Assembly (NCBI GenBank): GCA_004356335.1
Contig: SMXP01000050.1
Location: forward strand, 1 to 17,342
Reading direction: 5' to 3'
Length of the DNA stretch: 17,342 bases
Source: Alphaproteobacteria bacterium
GTDB taxonomy: Bacteria; Pseudomonadota; Alphaproteobacteria; SMXP01
Part shown: in pieces, positions 1-6,521 of the stretch
Numbering within the stretch: the first letter of the stretch is position 1
Layout: every line of letters begins with the position of its first letter
Made by a program: the position numbers and the translations under genes
The notes under the pieces: model-generated
What the model was told of the DNA's origin: nothing
Seen by the model: the letters and a program-made list of their open reading frames with translations, nothing else
Database searches by the model: none

Positions 1-776
1 AGATTCCCCATCATCGGCACATGGCCGCCGATGCGAATGGCCTTCAGCGATTGCGGCAAAGTGCCGGCGCCACCTAGCTCCATGACTGAATCGACCCCCC
101 TGCCATCGGTCAATTCCAATATTGCGTCAGCCCATTCCGGCGTGGTCTTATAATTGACCCCGTGCGAGGCCCCCAGATCCTTAGCTTGGGCGATTTTATC
201 GTCGCTCGACGAGATAACTATGGCATTGGCACCCAAGGCCTTGGCAAATTGGATGGCAAACAGGGCAACACCGCCCGTGCCCATGGCAAGAATCGTATCG
301 CCCGCCTTGATGTTTGAAACGGCGAGAGCGGCCCAAGCGGTCAGGCCCGCACAAGGAAAACACGCCGCTTCTTCGAAGCTCAAAAAATCAGGAAATGTGC
401 ACAAAGCGTCCTGGTCGAAGATCCCGTATTCGGCCAGGGTGCCCGGCATTTCACATCCGGTGCTCACCCCCTTCTCCGCCCGACTGCCGTCGCCAGAAAT
501 CCATTTCGGGAAAAATGTCGGCGTTACCCGATCGCCGACTTTGACCCGGTCGACACCGTCGCCCAACGCCACAACCTCGCCGGCACCGTCCGACAAGGGA
601 ATGATAGGAAGCGGCAAATCGGGCCGATAAAACCCTTGAGCGATCATGAAATCCCGATAATTGATCGAGGCGGCGTGCAATTTGACCAAGACTTGGCTCG
701 GCCCCGGTTCCGGTTGGTCTAACTCGCTGAGAACGGTATTATCCGGCCCAAATTTGGTCAATTGAATAGCTTTCAT
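1..776 (-). CDS. Medium-chain (quinone oxidoreductase-like) NAD(P)-dependent dehydrogenase, partial
   Basis: The gene is cut by the left window edge, leaving 258 N-terminal residues of a family usually about 330-340 long. The ATG at 776 has an AGGAGAG ribosome site just upstream. The N-terminal GroES-like part carries INYRDF near residues 38-43, where classical zinc alcohol dehydrogenases have a catalytic Cys, so I infer a zinc-independent enzyme of the quinone oxidoreductase-like branch. The Rossmann motif GTGGVA is at about 166-171, followed by SSSDDK near 189-194 at the end of the second strand, where the cofactor ribose or phosphate would sit. It would reduce or oxidise a carbonyl, alcohol or enone with NAD(P)H; the substrate cannot be read from sequence. 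It points left, away from the repeat-filled gap and in the same direction as the Rieske gene, but about 400 bases separate them, so co-transcription is uncertain. Confidence 0.9.
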   Translation of the reverse strand, partial: MKAIQLTKFGPDNTVLSELDQPEPGPSQVLVKLHAASINYRDFMIAQGFYRPDLPLPIIPLSDGAGEVVALGDGVDRVKVGDRVTPTFFPKWISGDGSRAEKGVSTGCEMPGTLAEYGIFDQDALCTFPDFLSFEEAACFPCAGLTAWAALAVSNIKAGDTILAMGTGGVALFAIQFAKALGANAIVISSSDDKIAQAKDLGASHGVNYKTTPEWADAILELTDGRGVDSVMELGGAGTLPQSLKAIRIGGHVPMMGN

Positions 777-822
777 GACATCTCTCCTCTTGCCCTTGCG
801 GTAATATCGACGTCGGCGCGCC

Positions 823-863
823 TAGGGTCTTTCCGGTTTTGATGAAATCAAAACCTGACCCTA
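823..863. repeat. Long two-step hairpin upstream of the dehydrogenase
   Basis: GGTTTTGAT (835-843) pairs perfectly with ATCAAAACC (847-855) around a GAA loop. After a small internal loop, GGGTC (825-829) pairs with GACCC (857-861), and two further pairs extend the stem. It lies about 50 bases upstream of the dehydrogenase start and directly abuts a palindromic repeat. It is not followed by a T-run in either direction, so it is not an obvious terminator. It could be an operator, a leader-RNA hairpin or a relic of another repeat type. Confidence 0.6.
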
Positions 864-865
864 AG

Positions 866-926
866 TTGTTGTTTTATCGTGTTTCCGGACGGAAAACCGG
901 GTCCACTTTTCCTGGAAACACTCTAA
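866..926 (-). repeat. Intergenic palindromic repeat, module I (copy R1)
   Basis: This copy of the dispersed element has outer arms GTGTTTCC (879-886) and GGAAACAC (914-921). They surround the conserved core, which on the minus strand reads AGGAAAAGTGG, CCGG and TTTTCCGTCC. The inner arms GGAAAA and TTTTCC also pair. It resembles the palindromic intergenic elements (RIME-like) described in Rhizobiales. The family assignment is from general resemblance only. Confidence 0.8.
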
Positions 927-950
927 CGCCGCCTGGCCCATTCTTGTCTT

Positions 951-1053
951 TAGAGCACGTTGACAAAAGATGGCATCCCTAACGTGCTCTAAGTCTTTGT
1001 TTTGTCGCGCATCCGGACGGAAAATCGGACCCCACTTTTCCTGAATGCGCTCT
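951..1053 (-). repeat. Composite palindromic repeat, module II plus module I (copy R2)
   Basis: Module II is at 951-992: TAGAGCACGTT and its partner AACGTGCTCTA enclose a roughly 20-base loop. Module I follows at 1007-1050, with arms GCGCATCC and GAATGCGC around the conserved core. The one imperfect outer-arm position is a G-U wobble if transcribed on the minus strand. Together with R1 this fills most of the gap at 777-1180, where I see no credible gene. Open frames here are translations of the repeat. Confidence 0.8.
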
Positions 1054-1151
1054 CGGCACGAATATCGTCCCAACGACACGGCCATTGGCTGCCGCTTTAG
1101 CATTGCACGTCTTCCGCCCATAAGGACAAAAGATCCCGCCGTCTATACGTC

Positions 1152-1177
1152 GGATGACCGGGTTGGATGACCGGGTC
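1152..1177. repeat. 13-base tandem duplication
   Basis: GGATGACCGGGTT is followed immediately by GGATGACCGGGTC, just after the stop codon of the Rieske gene that reads toward it. It looks like a simple slippage duplication. Confidence 0.7.
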
Positions 1178-1180
1178 GGA

Positions 1181-2230
1181 TTAGCTGCGCCAACGCAACA
1201 CCGCATCGGTGACCGGATTGACAAAAGGCTCCCCCGTATCGACCGATGTGGTCCAATTCTCCTTCAGCCGGTAATACCATTTAGCCGGCGTATCCGCGTC
1301 ATCGATCAGAATCTGCTTTTTCATATGGGGCAATGCTTTTTGCTGCAAATCAACAATATCCCTGTCTTGACGCAAAAACGCCCGTGCCATGGGCCGGAAA
1401 ATCGGTTTCACGATATTAAACAAAGGCTGGGTCCAGTAGAAGGTTTGGGTCACTTCGGTCTTTGTGTCGTCGATCGCAACCACCGTCGTCAATCCGATCA
1501 CCGAGGCCCGCGCAGCCCGGACATGTTCGATTCGGACGCCGGGAAGCTGAAACCTAATCTCCGTTGAAACGTCACGACCCAATATTCGATAGAGAAATGA
1601 ATTCCGGGAAGGTTCATGGGCCCGCATGGTGAAGCCCAAATGTGAGGGACTAAAGGCCTTTTCCTTTTCATGGATTGAGAACTTGGGACGCCACCACCAA
1701 ATGCCATGGACGAAAGGACCATGGGCCGGATCCATGAGTCCGACGATGGCATGATCAATTTCACAATGGAAAACTTCGGATTCTCTAAAGGCCGGCCGGC
1801 GGTCACCAATTTCCGGTATGACCGGCGGATCTTCCGAGGGCTGTTCTATTACCCGTTCATCGGCCGGCATATAAACCCAGATATTATGTTGTTGTTCACG
1901 ACAAGGATAACAACGGACGCGGATGCGCTCGAGTTCAAATTCCTGGCCGTCGACCAGGGACGGTATATGGGAACAGGCACCATCCGTCCTATAGCGCCAG
2001 CCATGATAGGGACATTCCACCTCGCTCGCCTGTCCATTATGGCTTTTCAGTAGCTTTCCCGCACTCAGCAACATGCCGCGATGGGGGCACACATCGCGGA
2101 TGGCAAAAACCTCGCCTTGATGGGTGCGACCGATCAGTATCGGCTCGCCCAGAAGCGTCTTATGGCGCATCGAGCCTGGCCGAACACTTTCACCCGGAGC
2201 CGCGAAGTACCATAAATTGCGCAGAAACAT
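1181..2230 (-). CDS. Rieske aromatic ring-hydroxylating / O-demethylase-type oxygenase, alpha subunit
   Basis: 349 residues, the length of VanA-like oxygenases. The ATG at 2230 is preceded by AAGGAGAG. The N-terminal Rieske [2Fe-2S] domain has C48-P-H50 and C73-P-Y-H76. The catalytic domain has D167-x2-H170-x4-H175, which matches the bridging Asp and two His ligands of the mononuclear iron site. An acidic residue in QDRDIVD (about 289-294) is the likely third ligand. By family it oxidises an aromatic or related ring substrate, or removes a methyl group, using O2 and electrons from a separate reductase; no reductase or ferredoxin gene is nearby. The substrate is unknown. Its leader directly abuts a tandem repeat array (2246-2475), so any promoter lies within or beyond repeats. 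It is a full-length gene with all visible ligands intact. Confidence 0.92.
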   Translation of the reverse strand: MFLRNLWYFAAPGESVRPGSMRHKTLLGEPILIGRTHQGEVFAIRDVCPHRGMLLSAGKLLKSHNGQASEVECPYHGWRYRTDGACSHIPSLVDGQEFELERIRVRCYPCREQQHNIWVYMPADERVIEQPSEDPPVIPEIGDRRPAFRESEVFHCEIDHAIVGLMDPAHGPFVHGIWWWRPKFSIHEKEKAFSPSHLGFTMRAHEPSRNSFLYRILGRDVSTEIRFQLPGVRIEHVRAARASVIGLTTVVAIDDTKTEVTQTFYWTQPLFNIVKPIFRPMARAFLRQDRDIVDLQQKALPHMKKQILIDDADTPAKWYYRLKENWTTSVDTGEPFVNPVTDAVLRWRS

Positions 2231-2245
2231 CCGCGCTCTCCTTGT

Positions 2246-2475
2246 CTAGAGCGTTCCCGAACTTAACAGAATCGCGAAAACGCTCTAAGTCCTTGTTTGG
2301 TCGCCCATTCGGACGGAAAACCGGTACCCACTTTTCCTGAATGGGCTCTAAGTTCTTGTTTGGTCGCCCATTCGGACGGAAAACCGGTACCCACTTTTCC
2401 TGAATGGGCTCTAAGTCCTTGTTTGGTCGCATTTCCTTAACGCGAACCGGTATCACTTCGCTCGAAAATGCTCTA
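2246..2475 (-). repeat. Repeat cluster: module II hairpin plus three tandem module I units (copy R3)
   Basis: A module II hairpin (TAGAGCGTT at 2247-2255, AACGCTCTA at 2279-2287) is followed by two 63-base units, 2289-2351 and 2352-2414, that differ at one base. A diverged third unit follows at 2415-2475. Units 1 and 2 have outer arms GCCCATTC and GAATGGGC. Unit 3 has GCATTTTC with GGAAATGC and a different inner stem (GCGAA with TTCGC). The near-identity of units 1 and 2 indicates a recent tandem duplication. Protein-like frames through this stretch simply repeat the element's translation. Confidence 0.85.
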
Positions 2476-2600
2476 CCGAACAACAAGCCGCAATCCAGAT
2501 GCGAATATCGCAAAGGCCGCGTTAACACGTCTCGGCTTTAGTTTACTCCCTGAAGCGGTAATGACGATATCCTGCATTACACGATTCGTGCAAAGACCTA

Positions 2601-2757
2601 GAGTGTTTCCAGGAGTGAAGACCGTCCTTGCCAAGGTCAATCGATCCGGTGAATCGATTGAAGGGATGAACGGACCCGGTTTTCCATCCCAATGCGCGAC
2701 CAATAACAAATCTAGACCCCCGTTCCCTGATTCAATGAATTGTGGACGTGGTCTAGC
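2601..2757 (+). repeat. Degenerate composite repeat with a palindrome-rich insert (copy R4)
   Basis: The left part (GAGTGTTTCCAGGA) and right part (GGACCCGGTTTTCC then AATGCGCGACC) are recognisably module I. The centre is replaced by about 57 foreign bases, and the two outer arms no longer match each other. A degenerate module II follows at 2711-2757, with TCTAGACC and GGTCTAG ends. The spacer before it (2476-2600) holds no gene that I can support, only an 11-base palindrome CACGATTCGTG at 2580-2590. Confidence 0.6.
2626..2661. promoter_or_regulatory. Two adjoining palindromes upstream of the SDR gene
   Basis: CCTTG-C-CAAGG (2626-2636) is followed without a gap by TCAATCGAT (2637-2645), a 7-base loop and ATCGATTGA (2653-2661). 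Both are perfect. They sit inside the disrupted repeat R4, 114-149 bases upstream of the SDR start, where an operator could lie. Function is inferred from position and symmetry only. Confidence 0.35.
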
Positions 2758-2774
2758 GTAAGGACAGGATCAAA

Positions 2775-3575
2775 ATGGCTCACTCGGAACAGAAAGTCGC
2801 CATCATTACGGGTTCGGCCACAGGTGTCGGGGCCGCCGCGGCGCGGCAATTGGCCGAGCACGGCTGCAATGTGGTGATCAATTACACCAAGAGCAAAGAC
2901 GAGGCCGAGCAGACGGCAGATGCATGCCGCAACGAAGGCGCCGAGGCCCTCGTCTATCAAGGCGATGTAGGTCTTGATGAAAGCTGCCGGGGCATGGCTG
3001 ACGCCGCCATAAAGGCCTGGGGCCGCATCGATTATCTCATCAACAACGCCGGCAAAACCAAATTCAACCCGTATCCCGATCTGGCAGGCCTGACCGCAGA
3101 TGATTTTTTGGATATTTACCGGGTCAATGTGGTCGGCGTTTACCAGATGGTGCGGGCCGTCGAGCCGCACATGCGCAAACAAGGTAAGGGTGCCGTGGTC
3201 AATACCTCGTCAATTGGCGCCGTCACGGGGATTGCGTCTTCCATTCCATATGCGGCAAGCAAGGCGGCGCTTAATCTCATGACCAAGTCGCTCGCCCACG
3301 TGCTGGCGCCGGAAATCCGAATCAATACGGTGGTCCCCGGCGCCATTCAAACGCGATGGCTCAAACGCGGACTTGGCGATGACGCATACCACGCCTTTAT
3401 CGAGGCGACACGTAAAATACTGCCACTTCAGCAAGTGGCCACGGCTGAAGAAGTCGCCGAAGCGCTGGTCTGGTTTTGTGAAGGCGCCTCGCTTGTGACC
3501 GGTGAAACGCTGATCGTCGACAGCGGTTTGCATTTGGGAAAATTGCCGCTCTATGCCGGTGGCTCGGAAGATTGA
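2775..3575 (+). CDS. Short-chain dehydrogenase/reductase (classical SDR)
   Basis: 266 residues, with an ATG preceded by AGGACAGGA at 2761-2769. All classical SDR landmarks are present: the cofactor loop TGSATGVG (12-19), D64 in the GDV turn, NNAG (90-93), N118 in the helix, S146, and Y159-x3-K163. The proton-relay tetrad Asn-Ser-Tyr-Lys is therefore complete. The C-terminal SGLHLG replaces the more common DGG ending. It is a soluble NAD(P)-dependent oxidoreductase resembling FabG-like 3-oxoacyl or alcohol/diol dehydrogenases; the real substrate is open. In this catabolic neighbourhood, oxidation of an alcohol, dihydrodiol or hydroxyacyl intermediate is plausible but inferred. It stands alone, opposite in strand to both neighbours, with repeats on either side, so it is probably its own transcription unit. 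Confidence 0.93.
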   Translation: MAHSEQKVAIITGSATGVGAAAARQLAEHGCNVVINYTKSKDEAEQTADACRNEGAEALVYQGDVGLDESCRGMADAAIKAWGRIDYLINNAGKTKFNPYPDLAGLTADDFLDIYRVNVVGVYQMVRAVEPHMRKQGKGAVVNTSSIGAVTGIASSIPYAASKAALNLMTKSLAHVLAPEIRINTVVPGAIQTRWLKRGLGDDAYHAFIEATRKILPLQQVATAEEVAEALVWFCEGASLVTGETLIVDSGLHLGKLPLYAGGSED

Positions 3576-3581
3576 GTCATT

Positions 3582-3685
3582 AGAGCGTTTTCAGGAAAAG
3601 TGGACCCGGTTTTCCGTCCGAAAACGCGACCAAATTGGGAATCTAGAGCATTTTCATGAGTCAATTAATCTTGGAAATGCTCTAG
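3582..3685 (+). repeat. Intact composite repeat, module I plus module II (copy R5)
   Basis: Module I has outer arms GCGTTTTC and GAAAACGC with the conserved core between them. A linker GACCAAATTGGGAAT is followed by module II, TAGAGCATTTTC paired with GGAAATGCTCTA around a loop beginning ATGAGTCAATTAAT. It is almost the same, base for base, as the copy at the right window edge (17245-17342). It starts 6 bases after the SDR stop codon and lies between converging genes, so it could act as a 3' end structure for both. Confidence 0.88.
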
Positions 3686-3736
3686 CATCGCGTCAAGAAA
3701 AAACCGGGTCGGTCGATAACATGCAACGCCGGCCGG

Positions 3737-4234
3737 TTAAGCCTCGTTCTTTTCTTCGCCAAAAGACACCTCTTCGCGAAAGCCAAATCCGCGTGAATTG
3801 TCTATGAATCGAATCCAAATCGGCACAATGCGATAAAAGCGGCTGTCACCGAGCCGGTTGGCTACTTGTTGTTCGTCAGCTGACTTTGGTGCATCGAAAA
3901 GCGCCCGGACGCCGGGAAATTTTGTAAGAAAAAGTTCTTGAACGGCCGGCCGTGAGCCGTCTTCCACCGCGCCGGCTCGACCCTTGATCTGCAGACCCTG
4001 AATGGCGGCCCAATCTTTGACGTCCTGGTTAATCGTCACGACAACGTCCGGATTGGATGTCAGATCTTGGCAATGCCGCGTTTCGGGGTCAGACACGAAA
4101 TAGAGCGAAAGGTGTTCATCGCTCGCGAAAAAAACACTTGCCGCCCAAACACCCGATGGACCCGACGTGGCAAGGCTGAGCGTCGTTCGTTGCTCCAGAT
4201 AGGCGCGAATGCGGGAGATAGCCTCATCCGTCAT
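3737..4234 (-). CDS. YhbP-like (UPF0306) FMN-binding split-barrel protein
   Basis: 165 residues from the ATG at 4234. A longer frame exists upstream but would overlap ubiX much further, and the family begins here. The sequence follows the E. coli YhbP pattern: FFASDEHLSLYFVSD, then ETRHCQDL, VVVTINQDVKDW, IQGLQIKGRA, FPGVRALFDAP and RFIDNSRGFG. This places it in the pyridoxamine-phosphate-oxidase-like split-barrel fold, which typically binds FMN as a dimer. The biochemical role of YhbP proteins is not settled. The start codon overlaps the end of ubiX by 11 bases, which implies translational coupling. An enzyme that prenylates FMN beside a flavin-fold protein suggests, as inference, a flavin-handling or flavin-dependent partner. 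The C-terminus is short and acidic. Confidence 0.85.
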   Translation of the reverse strand: MTDEAISRIRAYLEQRTTLSLATSGPSGVWAASVFFASDEHLSLYFVSDPETRHCQDLTSNPDVVVTINQDVKDWAAIQGLQIKGRAGAVEDGSRPAVQELFLTKFPGVRALFDAPKSADEQQVANRLGDSRFYRIVPIWIRFIDNSRGFGFREEVSFGEEKNEA

Positions 4235-4820
4235 TGCTAGCTGTTGACCCCTTGTCGCCGCCCGCACCCGACCAACGTTTGACGATACCCGCATCGAGAC
4301 CGTAAAGATCGAGCAGACGACCTACCGTGTGATTGATAATGTCGTCAATCGTCTGAGGACGATTATAAAACGCAGGCATAGGCGGCACGATGATGGCCCC
4401 GAGCTGAGCGGCCTCGTAAAGAAGTTTACAATGCCCCACATGAAGTGGCGTTTCGCGTGGCACAACAACAAGCCGCCGATGTTCTTTCAGAACGACATCG
4501 GCAGCCCGGACAATCAGCGTATCTGCGTAGGAATTGGCAATTCCGGAAAGGCTTTTCATCGAACAGGGCACCACCACCATACCATCGGTCGTGAAGGACC
4601 CACTTGAGATGCTCGCCGCCAGGTCCTTATCGCTGTGCACCTCGTCGGCCAGCGCCTCGATGTCTTTCACGCTCCAGTCGGTTTCGATGACCGCATTCAT
4701 TTTTGCGGTGCGGCTCATAATCAGATGCGTTTCCACATCGGGCATGGGTTTGAGCACTTCCAATAGCCGGATACCGTATATCAGGCCGGTCGCTCCCGAC
4801 ATGGCAATGATCAAACGCAT
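4224..4820 (-). CDS. ubiX: UbiX flavin prenyltransferase
   Basis: 198 residues from the ATG at 4820, chosen over a TTG seven codons upstream because it has GAGAGG at proper spacing and the family starts MRLIIAMSGATG. UbiX joins dimethylallyl phosphate to FMN, giving the prenylated FMN cofactor used by UbiD-type decarboxylases. Visible landmarks are SGATG (8-12), IMSRTAKMN (34-42), VVVPCSMKSLSGIA (82-95), VLKEHRRLV (110-118), PRETPLH (121-127) and PPMPAFYNRP (146-155), all typical of active enzymes. The last 15 or so residues are a variable tail. It reads directly into the YhbP-like gene. No UbiD partner is in the window, so it may serve ubiquinone synthesis elsewhere or an aromatic-acid decarboxylase encoded outside. 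Confidence 0.96.
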   Translation of the reverse strand: MRLIIAMSGATGLIYGIRLLEVLKPMPDVETHLIMSRTAKMNAVIETDWSVKDIEALADEVHSDKDLAASISSGSFTTDGMVVVPCSMKSLSGIANSYADTLIVRAADVVLKEHRRLVVVPRETPLHVGHCKLLYEAAQLGAIIVPPMPAFYNRPQTIDDIINHTVGRLLDLYGLDAGIVKRWSGAGGDKGSTASNDG

Positions 4821-5400
4821 GCATAAACCTCTCTGCCGCAATAATTTCTAAAGCTCGGTCAGACTGTGACCAAAAATGGACCATCTGACAAGCCAAAGCT
4901 GTTCGCCACGTGGAGCATTCCAAGGCACCAACCGGTCCGCCAAAGCGGCACAATGGCGCGCGATCGACATGGTCGTCCGCCGTTCCAATTTCCTTCGAAA
5001 TCTGCCATCAAGATCGATACAGTTTCATTTGTCGGCAAGTCGCCACGTGATCGCCTCACTTTGCATTGCATCGCCCCTGGCACCGCAACAAATTCTTAAA
5101 GGTGCCAATCAGAACGGAACCCACAAGTCATCCATGCTTCAGGATTTAGAGCGCGGGCGACCCCTTGAGATCGATGCGCTAAGCGGCGCCGCAAAACCTA
5201 ATGTGCGCATCTGATGGGGCGGCGTTGGTCCAATTCGACGAAAAGGTCGAGGCGCGCTTAACCCGGATCGGCTGCCGCCGCCGCGCGCAAATTGCAAATT
5301 TTCCCCTATTTGCCCTGTGCACAAGTCAACGGATCACCCCACATGGGACATTCGCCGTTAGGCGGCCTTAAGACCGGCATCAACTGGTGCGGAAATCGGC
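4821..5400. other. Intergenic spacer without a supported gene
   Basis: About 580 bases between the divergent ubiX and VOC genes. The open frames on both strands have no recognisable motif and no good ribosome site. A short scrap near 5147 (TTAGAGCGCGGGCGACC) recalls the repeat family, and GCAAATT is doubled at about 5287-5300. Otherwise I see nothing. It may contain the ubiX promoter near its left end. Confidence 0.6.
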
Positions 5401-5473
5401 AAAATCTTATAAAGACAGTGTAAGATTTTACAGATAGATAAAGAGATCGGCAGATCTGCCATGATCAATCTCT
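5401..5473 (+). promoter_or_regulatory. Palindrome-rich promoter/operator region of the VOC gene
   Basis: AAAATCTTA (5401-5409) and TAAGATTTT (5421-5429) form a perfect 9-base inverted repeat with centres 20 bases apart, about two helical turns. A TATAAA that could be a -10 box (5408-5413) overlaps its left arm. Downstream, GGCAGATCTGCC (5449-5460) is a perfect 12-base palindrome, flanked by AGAGAT (5442-5447) and ATCTCT (5468-5473), which pair as an outer stem. The start codon follows at 5510. An operator for a dimeric regulator, or a leader hairpin, is inferred. Confidence 0.5.
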
Positions 5474-5509
5474 GTCTGAAAACCACAACCCCATTCTCGG
5501 GAGAACGTC

Positions 5510-6490
5510 ATGTCTTCAAGCGGCGCCTCGCTGTCAACCGTTATTATCGGTTCGGAAAACATAGAGACCGCCTTGCGTTTCTACCGCGATTTCATCGGTA
5601 TGGACGTGGTGGAAGGTTTTGACCTTGAAGGACCAGCCTTCGAAATGCATTGGCAATTGCCGGCCGGTACCAGGGCGGAGGCCGTGCTCTTGCAAGCCAG
5701 CGACTGTGCCTTTGGTCAAGTCCTTTTGCTCAATTTCAAGGATGCCGCGGCTCAGCGTATCCGGCAAAGGGAAGATCGAAGCTTTGTTGGTTTGTTTAAT
5801 CTCAACTTCTATGTGGATAACGTGATCGCCGTCGCCGCCGATCTCAAAGAGCACGGATTTGATTTATGGTCGCAACCGGTCATGCCCGAGACCCCAAGCG
5901 ATCAAGGGCAAGTGGTCGAGGTGCTGTTCGAGGGGCCCGATGGAGTGGTCATGAATCTCGTTCAATTAGTCGGTGGCGACGAGACAACCATAATCGGCAA
6001 TTTACGTGCAGACGTGCAGGCCCATGGCATGACTCGAACCGGATTTACGCCGGTCGCCACCTCCGCCCATATTGTGGCAGATGCGGAACCGGCGATCGAA
6101 TTCTATCGCGACGTTCTCGGTATGACCGCGATCATGGATGTGGTCATGTCGAGCCCCGAAACAAATGAAGTTCTACAGCGACCGAAAGACGGCCGCACGC
6201 GATTCACGCTCATGAGTGGCAATCATATGTTCGGCAAGGTCGCCGTGTCGAACCCGGTGAATTACGACGTGCCGTCTCTTGTCGACAAAGCAATGCCGCC
6301 GTCGATCGGCTATTTCGGTCAGAGTTTTGTGGTCAACGATCTCAACCAAACAATCGACAAGGCGACAGAAATCGGCGTGTCGGTGTTTAGCCCGCCGACG
6401 GAAATCAAAGTGCCGGGCCTGGGCGATCGGCAAGCCGTGGTGATGCGCTGTCCCGGCAGCAGCGCGCTTATTGAACTCGTCGCAGCTTAA
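5510..6490 (+). CDS. Two-domain VOC (glyoxalase / extradiol dioxygenase fold) protein
   Basis: 326 residues, with GGGAGAA upstream of the ATG. Two vicinal-oxygen-chelate modules are visible, each opening with a repeat-like helix: ALRFYRDFIGM (21-31) and AIEFYRDVLGM (195-205). In the second module the usual metal positions are filled by H187, Q271 and E322. In the first they appear to be V11, N99 and N149, so only the C-terminal module looks able to bind metal. This recalls extradiol ring-cleavage dioxygenases, where one module is structural, but the protein is not close enough for me to name a reaction; glyoxalase, epimerase or ring-cleavage activity are all possible. It converges on the thiolase gene with a gap of about 30 bases, and has its own palindromic upstream region, suggesting separate control. 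Confidence 0.85.
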   Translation: MSSSGASLSTVIIGSENIETALRFYRDFIGMDVVEGFDLEGPAFEMHWQLPAGTRAEAVLLQASDCAFGQVLLLNFKDAAAQRIRQREDRSFVGLFNLNFYVDNVIAVAADLKEHGFDLWSQPVMPETPSDQGQVVEVLFEGPDGVVMNLVQLVGGDETTIIGNLRADVQAHGMTRTGFTPVATSAHIVADAEPAIEFYRDVLGMTAIMDVVMSSPETNEVLQRPKDGRTRFTLMSGNHMFGKVAVSNPVNYDVPSLVDKAMPPSIGYFGQSFVVNDLNQTIDKATEIGVSVFSPPTEIKVPGLGDRQAVVMRCPGSSALIELVAA

Positions 6491-6521
6491 CAATGCGCTC
6501 TAATCAAGAAGCGGTTGCTTA

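Noticed and set aside
2246..2475. Possible CRISPR array because of evenly spaced repeats
   Set aside because: The units abut without unique spacers, are palindromic along their length, and no cas gene is present.
2190..2528. Minus-strand open frame with internally repeated protein sequence
   Set aside because: The protein repeats are the translation of tandem 63-base palindromic DNA units, with no independent gene signal.
4859..5214. Open frames on both strands upstream of ubiX
   Set aside because: They overlap each other, lack motifs and ribosome sites, and show no coding-like character.
6492..6502. AATGCGCTCTA between the converging VOC and thiolase genes
   Set aside because: It matches one arm end of the repeat family, but at 11 bases it is too short to call a copy.
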